NCBI RefSeq assembly: GCF_000744415.1 | Contig: NZ_JQLW01000007.1 | Coordinates: 1-64,000 of the forward strand | From: Ghiorsea bivora | GTDB lineage: Bacteria > Pseudomonadota > Zetaproteobacteria > Mariprofundales > Mariprofundaceae | Length of the DNA: 64,000 nt | Direction: 5' to 3' | Shown: positions 54,045 to 61,602 of the stretch, one piece after another | Position numbering within the stretch: the first letter of the stretch is position 1 | Layout of the letters: the number at the start of each line of letters is the position of its first letter | Position numbers and translations under genes: made by a program | The notes under the pieces: model-generated | What the model saw: only the letters and a program-made list of their open reading frames with translations | Database searches by the model: none | What the model was told of the DNA's origin: nothing

Positions 54045-54262
54045 AGAGTTTTATCAAGAGTTTACCGTATCCATTGTTGTTCATCATGGCTGTTTTTATG
54101 GCATTTGCACCTTTTCAAGCTGAGCCACATTTGGTGCAAAAGTTTGATATGTTTATGGCAGGTAAACTTAGTAAACCACTGGATATATTCGATTTATTTT
54201 GGCATTTGTTACCCATGATTTTGCTGGTAACAAAATTTTTCCTTTCACAAAAGGAAAAGTAG
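54041..54262 (+). CDS. Small two-helix membrane protein (conserved hypothetical)
   Basis: A 73-residue protein with helices at about 8-25 and 48-66 and the pattern AEPHLVQKFDMFMAGKLSKP between them, then DIFDLFWHLLPMILL. The family is widespread and sometimes mislabelled RND transporter. Function unknown. Overlaps the methyltransferase stop. Confidence 0.75.
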   Translation: MKSFIKSLPYPLLFIMAVFMAFAPFQAEPHLVQKFDMFMAGKLSKPLDIFDLFWHLLPMILLVTKFFLSQKEK

Positions 54263-54361
54263 TCTTTATGAAAGGCTCTTGTTTTACTATTTTGAAATAC
54301 AAAATAGTTTTAAGCATAAAATTTGCTAAGCTTCGTCCAATAATCATATCGAGAGGGAAAC

Positions 54362-54838
54362 ATGGCTGAACAACAAGCAACAGATGATACACCAATCTTT
54401 AATTTACAAAGGATTTATGTAAAAGACATTTCTTTTGAAAATCCAAATTCTCCAGAGGTGTTTGCTGAAGCCAATAAGCAGCCTAAAGTGAAAATGAGCA
54501 TGGATTTATCGCATCGCAAGGTGAACGATGAACATTGGGAAGTGATCATTAAAATCAATGCGGAAACTCGGGTACAAGAGTCGGATAAATTGGTGTTTGA
54601 AATTGAAGTAGAACAGGCAGGCGTATTTTTCTTCCATAATATTCCTGAAGAGCACATTCCTTTGCTTTTGAATGTGGATTGTCCAACGATTATTTTTCCA
54701 TATACACGCCAAATTATTAGTCAATTAAGTGTAGATGGTGGGTTTATGCCGTTTACGCTTGAGCCTGTAAACTTTAATGCATTGTATCAAGCCAAGCTGC
54801 AAGAGGTCAAAGAAAAAGAAAACGTAACTGTACAATAA
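54362..54838 (+). CDS. secB: Protein-export chaperone SecB
   Basis: A 158-residue SecB: FNLQRIYVKDISFENPNSPE near the start, VDCPTIIFPYTRQIISQLSV and GGFMPFTLEPVNFNALYQAK near the end. The tetramer holds preproteins unfolded and delivers them to SecA. Length and motifs match the family. Confidence 0.95.
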   Translation: MAEQQATDDTPIFNLQRIYVKDISFENPNSPEVFAEANKQPKVKMSMDLSHRKVNDEHWEVIIKINAETRVQESDKLVFEIEVEQAGVFFFHNIPEEHIPLLLNVDCPTIIFPYTRQIISQLSVDGGFMPFTLEPVNFNALYQAKLQEVKEKENVTVQ

Positions 54839-54858
54839 TCGTGGTGGGGTGCAATTAA

Positions 54859-55008
54859 GGAGATACTGATTTATCGGCATCCTGCCAAAAATCAGGTCGA
54901 GAAAGGAAAAGCGCGGTTTTCCTTTCTCTTACAAGTCAAACGCTTACGCTATTGATTTGGCAGCCCATGGACGGGCTGTACGGAAGCACTGAATAAATCA
55001 ACGCTTCC
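54859..55008 (+). mobile_element. 150-bp IS5-type miniature element (MITE), copy 2
   Basis: Same length and ends as the element at 9034-9183 (GGAGATACTGATTTAT...AATAAATCAACGCTTCC) and flanked by TTAA on both sides (54855-54858 and 55009-55012). Internal stems: GAGAAAGGAAAA with TTTTCCTTTCTC around GCGCGG, and AGCCCAT with ACGGGCT. The duplicated TTAA supplies the stop codon of the minus-strand gene that begins at 55680. Confidence 0.88.
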
Positions 55009-55680
55009 TTAAGCGTTCACACCCAACCAAACCATATGTTTACTGCCTTTTTTACTATGCGCACGACATGGGACTTCTGTGGTTTGAAAACCAGCTTGTT
55101 TCATACGTTTGGTAAAACGTGGCTCAGGAAATGCAGACCACACAGCAAAAATACCTTTAGGTTTTAAAGCTTTTTTCGCAGCTTTAAGACCATTGAGACT
55201 ATACAAAGTACCATTTTCTTGGCGCGTTAAACCCTCTGGTCCATTATCGACATCAAGCAAAATCGCATCGTATTCATTATTGTTGTCACGCATCAGCAGC
55301 CCCACATCGCCTTGAAACACGGAAACACGATTGTCTTGCAATGGGTTCCCTGCAAGTGCTGCGAGATGGCTTTGATTCCATTGTATCACGGCGGGCACAA
55401 GCTCTGCGACCGTAATTTTAGCTTGTTTGTGTGAATGTTTTAATGCTTCAGCCAAGGTAAAACCCATACCCAGACCACCAATGAGAATATGGGCATCGGT
55501 TTTGTGGCGAATAGGTTTGCAACCAAGCTCGGCTAGAATATCCTCAGAAGAATGCATGCGGCTGTTCATCAATTCGGAATAACCTGTTTTGATTGAATAC
55601 TCATCACCCCGTTGATATAACTTCATATCATGTGCTTCACCAGCAACAGTGGTACTATCCAATAGTTTCCATGGTCTCAT
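55009..55680 (-). CDS. Spermidine-synthase-like methyltransferase-fold protein
   Basis: A 223-residue Rossmann-fold protein: AHILIGGLGMGFTLAEALKH (SAM-binding glycine loop), ITVAELVPAVIQWNQSH, AILLDVDNGPEGL. It lacks the full N-terminal domain of polyamine synthases, so aminopropyl transfer is doubtful; the fold is clear and the substrate is not. Its stop codon lies in the target duplication of a miniature element, so the true tail may have been altered. Confidence 0.82.
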   Translation of the reverse strand: MRPWKLLDSTTVAGEAHDMKLYQRGDEYSIKTGYSELMNSRMHSSEDILAELGCKPIRHKTDAHILIGGLGMGFTLAEALKHSHKQAKITVAELVPAVIQWNQSHLAALAGNPLQDNRVSVFQGDVGLLMRDNNNEYDAILLDVDNGPEGLTRQENGTLYSLNGLKAAKKALKPKGIFAVWSAFPEPRFTKRMKQAGFQTTEVPCRAHSKKGSKHMVWLGVNA

Positions 55681-55692
55681 CTTTTATCCTGT

Positions 55693-55962
55693 TTACTCAA
55701 CATCTGGCCATGGGCTGTTGTTTGCTTTTGGCTTACCATTCTTCTCATCCAACATTTCTTTATATAAAGCTTCAACTTTGGTTCTTGCCCATGGTGTTTT
55801 GCGTAAAAAAGCGAGGCTGGATTTGATGGATGGGTTCATATTAAAGCAGCGAATTTTGACATATATGCCCAATTCACCCCAGCCATAGTATGATACCAGT
55901 TCTTCCAATATCATTTTCAGGGTTTTGCCGTGCATAGGGTCTTGCTGAGTGCGTTGATTCAT
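55693..55962 (-). CDS. VF530 family (DUF2132) small protein
   Basis: An 89-residue protein with HGKTLKMILEELVSYYGWGE (residues 11-30), CFNMNPSIKSSLAFLRKTPW and ARTKVEALYKEM, the VF530/DUF2132 signature of a small helical, possibly DNA-binding, fold. Function not established. Start overlaps the pagL-like stop (ATGA-type). Confidence 0.88.
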   Translation of the reverse strand: MNQRTQQDPMHGKTLKMILEELVSYYGWGELGIYVKIRCFNMNPSIKSSLAFLRKTPWARTKVEALYKEMLDEKNGKPKANNSPWPDVE

Positions 55963-56516
55963 GGTTGTTGAAACCTATAGTGGAGTTGATATAAATAAAG
56001 GTTTACCCCTGCGTTAGGCTCTGTAATGCCAGCATTGGATAAATGTCTAGCCCTAGCAATGAAAGACCACTCACTGTTGAGCTCAATACCAACACCAACA
56101 AACGAATTGAATTCAAAAGCGGTATCTAAGCGGTTGGTTTTTGCAGGGCGTGAAAATAGGTGAGGCCCAAAACCTGCTTCAAAAAAGAAATTGCCTGCTT
56201 CGGTATTTATACTTTGACTGCGTACCATAAGGTTTGCTGAAAGATGATATGCCGTTTCATTGCTTCGATCCCACCAGCTTTTGGCAATACCAATGTCCAA
56301 ATAGGGTTCATGTAAATATTCTTCTAAAATATGTAAAGGTGGTGTGACATGTTGAATAAAATCAATTTGTAGCCACTGATTCACATCAATGCCATGCCCA
56401 TAACTTACGGCAACTTCTTGAGGTATGAAACTGGCGGCTTTGGCTAAGTTAGGGGAAGTTAAACTTAGGCATACAAAGCAATACAAGGAGATTAATTGGC
56501 GTATTTTCATTTTCAT
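55959..56516 (-). CDS. pagL: PagL-like lipid A 3-O-deacylase
   Basis: A 185-residue outer-membrane beta-barrel protein with a signal peptide ending near AKAAS (about 25-29). The C-terminal motif FIARARHLSNAGITEPNAGV holds catalytic H158 and S160. PagL removes the 3-position acyl chain of lipid A and alters membrane charge and immune recognition. Fits the abundance of LPS genes in the window. Confidence 0.88.
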   Translation of the reverse strand: MKMKIRQLISLYCFVCLSLTSPNLAKAASFIPQEVAVSYGHGIDVNQWLQIDFIQHVTPPLHILEEYLHEPYLDIGIAKSWWDRSNETAYHLSANLMVRSQSINTEAGNFFFEAGFGPHLFSRPAKTNRLDTAFEFNSFVGVGIELNSEWSFIARARHLSNAGITEPNAGVNLYLYQLHYRFQQP

Positions 56517-56582
56517 AAGTCGTTATCATGAAGCTGATGTTATAAAATTCTACTATTTAATTGAATCAGCTCGACATAAGCT

Positions 56583-57338
56583 TTGCCTATGTTACTTCAT
56601 CAGACAAAAGAACTAGCGTTGGATATATTATATGCTGATGAATACTTGGTTGCAGTGCATAAACCTTCGGGTTTGTTGGTGCATCGCTCCATGATTGATA
56701 AACATGAGACCCGCTTTGCCCTGCAAATGGTGCGCAATCAGGTCGGGCAACATGTTTACCCTGTGCACCGCTTGGATAAACCGACATCGGGTGTGCTTTT
56801 GTTTGCTTTAAACCCTGACACCGCCAAACAAGTGGGTGAACAGTTTGCAGCACACACCATTGAAAAGACTTACCTTGCCGTAGTACGCGGTTTCACGGAT
56901 GAAAGCGGTATCATCGATTATGCCCTCAAAGAAGAATTGGATAAAAAAAGCGACAAACAAGCCAAGCAGGATAAAGCGCCACAAGATGCGGTAACACATT
57001 ATCAGCGGCTTGCCACGGTTGAGCTTGATGAGCCAGTAGGGCGTTATAATACTTCAAGGTATAGTCTGGTTCGTTTAACACCAAAAACAGGGAGAAAACA
57101 TCAATTGCGGCGGCATTTTAAACATATCTTTCATCCCATCGTGGGCGATACTACGCATGGTGATGGCAAACATAATCAGATGTTTAGAGATAAGATGAAC
57201 TGTCATCGCTTGCTGCTGGCTGCAACATCTCTAAGCTTTGAGCATCCTGTATCCTATGAGAAGATATGTATTGAAGCGGGTTTGGATGATGTTTTTACAA
57301 GCGTGCTTCAGCGTTTGCGTTGGTCGGATAAGGTTTAA
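56583..57338 (+). CDS. truC: RluA-family pseudouridine synthase (TruC-like)
   Basis: A 251-residue enzyme: ILYADEYLVAVHKPSGLLVH (15-34), catalytic D65 in VHRLDKPTSGVL, KTGRKHQLRRHFKHIFHPIV. TruC makes pseudouridine 65 in tRNAs; RluA-group members vary, but length and the missing S4 domain fit TruC. Confidence 0.9.
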   Translation: MPMLLHQTKELALDILYADEYLVAVHKPSGLLVHRSMIDKHETRFALQMVRNQVGQHVYPVHRLDKPTSGVLLFALNPDTAKQVGEQFAAHTIEKTYLAVVRGFTDESGIIDYALKEELDKKSDKQAKQDKAPQDAVTHYQRLATVELDEPVGRYNTSRYSLVRLTPKTGRKHQLRRHFKHIFHPIVGDTTHGDGKHNQMFRDKMNCHRLLLAATSLSFEHPVSYEKICIEAGLDDVFTSVLQRLRWSDKV

Positions 57339-57350
57339 GGAGAGACACAC

Positions 57351-57722
57351 ATGGCACGAGCATTAAAAATCTTTATGCGTGGTAAAAGTATTAGCCAACT
57401 GCAATCGGTGTTGCAGCGCATGGGTTATGAGATTAAAGACCAAAAGGCATTGTTTGGTGTGGATACCCGCGACGCGGTCAAAAGCTTTCAAAAGCAGCAG
57501 GGTTTAAAACCAACAGGTATTGTGGATGAGGCATTGATGAAACAAATGTCAGGCGGTGCGCCAGCGCCTGCGGATGATGAAAGACCAAGCAAAAGTAAGA
57601 TGATGCCAAGCAACCAAAAAGAGTTGGATGCTTTGGTGCGTTTGCTCACCGCTAAAGGTGTGTTCAGCCAAGAAGAATGGGATAAAGAAAAGAACAAAGT
57701 GACACCGAGCAGTTTGATTTAA
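57351..57722 (+). CDS. Peptidoglycan-binding-domain protein with SHOCT-like tail
   Basis: A 123-residue protein: PG_binding_1 domain (about 14-68, SISQLQSVLQRMGYEIKDQK, DAVKSFQKQQGLKPTGIVDE), a Pro/Ala/Ser linker, and a C-terminal SHOCT-type helix pair (VRLLTAKGVFSQEEWDKEKN). No signal peptide, which is odd for murein binding. Two bases separate it from the following gene. AAGGAG site. Confidence 0.75.
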   Translation: MARALKIFMRGKSISQLQSVLQRMGYEIKDQKALFGVDTRDAVKSFQKQQGLKPTGIVDEALMKQMSGGAPAPADDERPSKSKMMPSNQKELDALVRLLTAKGVFSQEEWDKEKNKVTPSSLI

Positions 57723-57724
57723 AC

Positions 57725-58087
57725 ATGTTACGCCCTGCCTTTATGAAACAGCTTGCTGACCATTTATTAGCAGGGGAATCTGTCAATTTATACGCACCAC
57801 ACGGGAGAGGACGGCGGCAAACATTGGAAGATATGTTGCCACTGTTAGCGGGTGTTCAAGTGCAGAAAATTGACCTTAAACGTGAGCAAAATAAGTGGGG
57901 TAGTTGGTTCAAAGAAACTTTAACTTTATCAGGGCAAGTTATTGTTATAATTCATAATATTGAATATGTAACCCAAGCACAAAAAGCCGCATTATCAAGA
58001 TTGAAGGTATTCACTTTATTATGTGTATCCGAGCTACCTATGGGTGATAAAGATATGCTTGAAGTAGAAATTCCTGAGTTGGTTTGA
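57725..58087 (+). CDS. Small protein resembling an ATPase fragment with degenerate P-loop (hypothetical)
   Basis: A 120-residue protein. VNLYAPHGRGRRQTLEDMLP (about 20-39) resembles a Walker A segment in an AAA/STAND ATPase but lacks GKT. GQVIVIIHNIEYVTQAQKAA (about 70-89) looks like a Walker B strand with N/E rather than DD/DE. No known family. Possibly a nucleotide-independent remnant or a derived fold. Directly coupled to the peptidoglycan-binding gene and 37 bases before dinB. Confidence 0.55.
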   Translation: MLRPAFMKQLADHLLAGESVNLYAPHGRGRRQTLEDMLPLLAGVQVQKIDLKREQNKWGSWFKETLTLSGQVIVIIHNIEYVTQAQKAALSRLKVFTLLCVSELPMGDKDMLEVEIPELV

Positions 58088-58124
58088 ATGTGTGCCTCAA
58101 TTCGTCATTCCCGCGTAGGTCTTT

Positions 58125-59204
58125 ATGAAACAACGTAAAATTATTCATGTCGATATGGATGCCTTTTTCGCATCCGTTGAGCAGCGGGATAATCCTGAAT
58201 ACCGTGGTAAACCGCTGATTGTGGGTGGCAAACCCAATTCAAGAGGTGTGGTAGCGGCGTGTAGCTATGAAGCGCGTAAGTTTGGCATTCATTCCGCCAT
58301 GCCATGCTCGCAAGCCTATCGCCTTTGTCCGCAAGCCATCTTTGTGCCTGTGCGTTTTGAAGCTTATCGGGAAGCATCGGCAAAGATTCGTGAGGTGTTT
58401 TGGCGTTATGCAGCGCAAGTGGAACCTTTATCCTTGGATGAAGCATATTTAGACGTGAGCTACACCGCCGCATTTGATGGTATCGCCACCAAGATTGCCC
58501 AAGCCATCAAAGCCGAGATTAAGCAGGATACAGGTTTAACTGCATCGGCAGGCGTGTCCTACAATAAATTCTTAGCCAAAATCGCATCGGATATGGATAA
58601 ACCCGATGGTTTATATGTCATCACACCCAAGCAGGGCGCAGCTTTTGTGCAAGCCTTAGCCATAGAGAAGTTCTACGGTGTTGGCCCAGCCACAGCCAAA
58701 AAGATGAAAGCTTTAGGCATACACACAGGTGCAGACCTCAAAACATGGGTTTTGGACGACTTAAAGCCGCATTTCGGCAAGTCTGCTGCGTATTACTACA
58801 ACATCGCCAGAGGCGTTGATGAAAGGGCAGTCAAAAGCTTTAGAGAATGCAAATCGTTGGGTAAAGAAACCACTTTTGCCCAAGATATTAAGGATGTGGA
58901 TGTGTTGCTTGGTCACTTCAAAGCGTTGGCAGCACTTGTGTTTCAGGGTTTGAACAAACACAAGCTGCAAGGTAAAACCATCACCATCAAAGTAAAATAC
59001 GCTGATTTTAAACAGGTCACCCGCAGTAAAACAGAGCCAAACATCATCAGCCAAACCCAAGCCTTAACACTTATCCCTAAACTGCTGGCAAATACCCAAG
59101 CAGGCATCAAACCTGTACGGCTAGTGGGGTTTACGGTGAGTGGGTTTAACCAACAAGGTGAAGGAGCTAAGCAGGCTGATGTGCAGTTGGGTTTAGGCGT
59201 TTAA
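58125..59204 (+). CDS. dinB: DNA polymerase IV (Y-family)
   Basis: A 359-residue Y-family polymerase: HVDMDAFFASVEQRDNPEYR (8-27; first catalytic Asp), SLDEAYLDV (catalytic D/E) and LTASAGVSYNKFLAKIASDM. The HhH-bearing thumb and little-finger domain follow (YGVGPATAKKMKALGIHTGA). It copies past damage without proofreading. A short CCCGCGTAGG repeat fragment lies just upstream (58106-58116). No LexA box was identified. Confidence 0.94.
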   Translation: MKQRKIIHVDMDAFFASVEQRDNPEYRGKPLIVGGKPNSRGVVAACSYEARKFGIHSAMPCSQAYRLCPQAIFVPVRFEAYREASAKIREVFWRYAAQVEPLSLDEAYLDVSYTAAFDGIATKIAQAIKAEIKQDTGLTASAGVSYNKFLAKIASDMDKPDGLYVITPKQGAAFVQALAIEKFYGVGPATAKKMKALGIHTGADLKTWVLDDLKPHFGKSAAYYYNIARGVDERAVKSFRECKSLGKETTFAQDIKDVDVLLGHFKALAALVFQGLNKHKLQGKTITIKVKYADFKQVTRSKTEPNIISQTQALTLIPKLLANTQAGIKPVRLVGFTVSGFNQQGEGAKQADVQLGLGV

Positions 59205-59211
59205 CGTTACT

Positions 59212-59512
59212 TATCTTTTGGGTAAGCGGCCTTCCCAATAATATGGTTTTCGGCTGTGATGCATAATGGTTACCGCATAAATCGTGTTTGGCGTTAAGTG
59301 ATAAATGATAGAGAAAGGGAACTTATTCAATAAAAACCTACGAAAATACTGTTGAAATTTAGGCCAAGTATGAGGCATTGCTTCAATAGTTTCATAAGCA
59401 GCTCCAATTCATTGAGAAAATCATCACCCAATCCTTGAGCCTGCTCTTGATATCAGTCGTATGAAGCTTTCACTTCATGCGCAATATCAGGATGAAAAAG
59501 AAGCTTAGGCAT
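59212..59512 (-). pseudogene. ParE/RelE-type toxin, broken
   Basis: The minus frame begins MPKLLFHPDIAHEVKASYD and then meets an in-frame TGA; it continues YQEQAQGLGDDFLNELE. A one-base loss near 59400 then shifts frame to AYETIEAMPHTWPKFQQYFR, and it ends MHHSRKPYYWEGRLPKR. All parts are a typical ParE-family toxin of about 100 residues. With a stop and a frameshift it should be inactive. Its start overlaps the antitoxin stop by one base. Confidence 0.85.
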
Positions 59513-59733
59513 TATTGCGTAATATTCGTTTTAATTTCACTCCAAGGTACGCCTTGTGTTTCTCCCGATTCAAGCTGAGCAAGCCGCTTTTGTGCCAACT
59601 CGCCCCATGCGTTATCCACATTGTCATCATGTTTGGTTTCTAGCGAAGAAATAAGGCAGTGCGCTACCAAGGCTTTTTCATCGGAGGAAAGGGTTTCGAT
59701 ATGTTGAATCACTTGTTTGAGTTGAGCGGACAT
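59512..59733 (-). CDS. Addiction-module antitoxin (TIGR02574-type)
   Basis: A 73-residue protein from ATG 59731-59733, chosen because GGAGG lies 7 bases upstream; an earlier ATG exists. LKQVIQHIETLSSDEKALVA and ESGETQGVPWSEIK are typical of the unstable antitoxin family partnered with ParE-like toxins. The reading frame is intact although the toxin is broken, so it could protect against related toxins or simply be decaying. Confidence 0.85.
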   Translation of the reverse strand: MSAQLKQVIQHIETLSSDEKALVAHCLISSLETKHDDNVDNAWGELAQKRLAQLESGETQGVPWSEIKTNITQ

Positions 59734-59803
59734 ATTGAACCTCCAGTGTGTAAGTTTGAACAAGGCTTATCTGATAGGAAAAGTAGGAGGCTGTCAAATA
59801 TCA

Positions 59804-60409
59804 TCATTGAAACTGAGATAGGATATTATCAACATGGTTATAATCAATGGTAATGGGTTTGAATCGACCATTTTCTTCTAACACAAGGCTTGGGAAACTA
59901 TACACACCCAAGCTTTGGCTCTTTTGGATGTTCTCTTGTAACGCCTGTTGGGTGGCGGGGCTGTTCAGTGTTTGTGCGAAGACAGCTGTGTCCAAACCAA
60001 TGGATGCAGCGCATTCGATTAACACATCATCATCCGATGGGTTTAAGGCATTCAGATAATACGCCTGCTGAATGGCGAATATCATGGTATCCTCTTTATT
60101 GGGGTTGATGGCTTTGGCAGCAAGCACTGCGCGGCAAGCAGGGTATGTGGAGCGGCGAGGTGTGTTGTTTGTCCAGAAACCGAAGTTGAACTGGGAGTTG
60201 GGTACTTTGATTTGAATGGTGCGCCAATGCTTTTGAATCATGGCTTGCGTGGCTTTGTCCATGGGTTCGCTTGAATCAGGGGCAAGACCGCCGACAAGGT
60301 ATTTTACATCTATATCATCAGGCAGCTTGTTTAAAAGCTCGGTGAATACGGGGCGAAATGCCCAACACCATGAACACATGGGGTCGTGGATGTAGTATAA
60401 GGTTGCCAT
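59804..60409 (-). CDS. DsbA-family thiol oxidoreductase (cytoplasmic, FrnE-like)
   Basis: A 201-residue thioredoxin-fold protein with inserted helical domain. The active-site motif is CSWC (C12-S-W-C15) in HDPMCSWCWAFRP. cis-Pro region YSFPSLVLEENG. No signal peptide, so it acts in the cytoplasm, as do FrnE-like and 2-hydroxychromene-isomerase-like relatives. The substrate is unknown. Preceded by REP-like repeats at 60420-60530. Confidence 0.85.
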   Translation of the reverse strand: MATLYYIHDPMCSWCWAFRPVFTELLNKLPDDIDVKYLVGGLAPDSSEPMDKATQAMIQKHWRTIQIKVPNSQFNFGFWTNNTPRRSTYPACRAVLAAKAINPNKEDTMIFAIQQAYYLNALNPSDDDVLIECAASIGLDTAVFAQTLNSPATQQALQENIQKSQSLGVYSFPSLVLEENGRFKPITIDYNHVDNILSQFQ

Positions 60410-60418
60410 TATTCTATG

Positions 60419-60530
60419 CCGTCATACCCGCGTAGGCGGGTATCCACCAAGGCATCAGTATAAATGGATGAATTTCTCTTACGGTCGTTGCTTCGCTCCC
60501 GCCTTCGCGGGAGTGACGAACGTTTGAAGT
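60419..60530. repeat. REP-like inverted repeat pair
   Basis: GTCATACCCGCGTAGGCGGG (60421-60440) forms a stem by itself (ACCCGC/GCGGGT). A second unit, CTCCCGCCTTCGCGGGAG (60498-60515), forms another and continues GTGACGA, the inverse of the first unit's TCGTCA-type start. This is the common proteobacterial TCATTCCCGC...GCGGGAAT-type intergenic repeat. A single partial unit lies at 58099-58116 before dinB. Confidence 0.7.
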
Positions 60531-60533
60531 TCA

Positions 60534-60815
60534 TCAAAGCGTCATCTTTACATCGGGGTGAGCATTGAGTTCGCTGTAAAGTTTATCAAGCTGCTCACGG
60601 CTATCGGCAGTGAAAGTAATGGTCAGTGCAAGATATTTACCTGTTTTGCTGGGTTTGGACTGTACCGCAGCTTCACCAAGCTTGGGTACATGTTTGCGCA
60701 CAATGATCACGATGTCATTTTCAAAAGAGTCATTGTTTGTACCCATTACTTTGAGTGGAAAATGGCATGGAAATTCCATGCATAATTCTGCATTGGGTTC
60801 TTGTTCTACACTCAT
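60534..60815 (-). CDS. DUF493 (YbeD-like) protein
   Basis: A 93-residue protein: FPCHFPLKVMGTNNDSFEND, YLALTITFTADSREQLDKLY, the YbeD/DUF493 alpha-beta fold similar to ACT regulatory domains. Function unknown. It follows sdhB by 3 bases, so it is probably transcribed with the sdh operon. Confidence 0.87.
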   Translation of the reverse strand: MSVEQEPNAELCMEFPCHFPLKVMGTNNDSFENDIVIIVRKHVPKLGEAAVQSKPSKTGKYLALTITFTADSREQLDKLYSELNAHPDVKMTL

Positions 60816-60818
60816 GAT

Positions 60819-61526
60819 TTATACTTTTCTTTTTGCCAAACTGCGTTTGATGTCGTTAATCGCTTTGGTGGGATTCAATTCTTTAGGGCATGCTTCCATG
60901 CAATTCATGATTTGATGGCAGCGATACAGTTTAAATGAATCTTCTAAATCATCCAAGCGTTCGCCAGCGGCATCATCACGTGAATCTTTGAGCCAGCGGT
61001 TGGCTTGTAATAATGCAGCAGGGCCTAAGAACCTATCACCACTCCACCACCAAGAAGGGCAGGACGTGGTGCAACAACCGCAAAGTATACATTCGTAGCT
61101 TCCATCAAGCTCTGCGCGCTCCTCGGGGCTTTGCAGGCGTTCATGCTCTGGTCTTGGGGTATTGGATTGTAACCAAGGTTTGACTTGTTTGTATTGGTCG
61201 AAGAAGTGCGTGGTATCGACCACCAAATCACGTATCACATCCATACTTGGCAATGGGCGCACTTGAATGGGTTGTTTCAAACCTTCAATAGGGGTGATAC
61301 AACCCAAGCCGTTCACACCATTGATGTTCAAACCATCCGAACCACACACGCCTTCACCGCATGAGCGGCGATAGGTGAGCGAACCATCGAGGTTCCATTT
61401 GATATAGTTGAGCGCATCCAAAAGCTTCATGCCTTGTTTTTCCACAGGCACTTCAAAGCTTTGCATATAAGGCTTGTTATCGACTTCGGGGTTGTAGCGG
61501 TAGATGTTTAATTGGATTGTTTTCAT
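60819..61526 (-). CDS. sdhB: Succinate dehydrogenase iron-sulfur subunit
   Basis: A 235-residue subunit with three cluster sites: 2Fe-2S RRSCGEGVCGSDGLNINGVN (C...C...C), 4Fe-4S CILCGCCTTSCP, and 3Fe-4S CHQIMNCMEACPKELNP. It passes electrons from SdhA to quinone. Between sdhA and sdhB (61527-61602) is a short hairpin CCTTCG/CGAAGG. Confidence 0.96.
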   Translation of the reverse strand: MKTIQLNIYRYNPEVDNKPYMQSFEVPVEKQGMKLLDALNYIKWNLDGSLTYRRSCGEGVCGSDGLNINGVNGLGCITPIEGLKQPIQVRPLPSMDVIRDLVVDTTHFFDQYKQVKPWLQSNTPRPEHERLQSPEERAELDGSYECILCGCCTTSCPSWWWSGDRFLGPAALLQANRWLKDSRDDAAGERLDDLEDSFKLYRCHQIMNCMEACPKELNPTKAINDIKRSLAKRKV

Positions 61527-61602
61527 TGAACACCCCCCATCCTAGCCTTCGCCCCTCGAAGGGAGAAGGAGTAGTAGTGTTTCAAAAAGATGACGATGTG
61601 CA

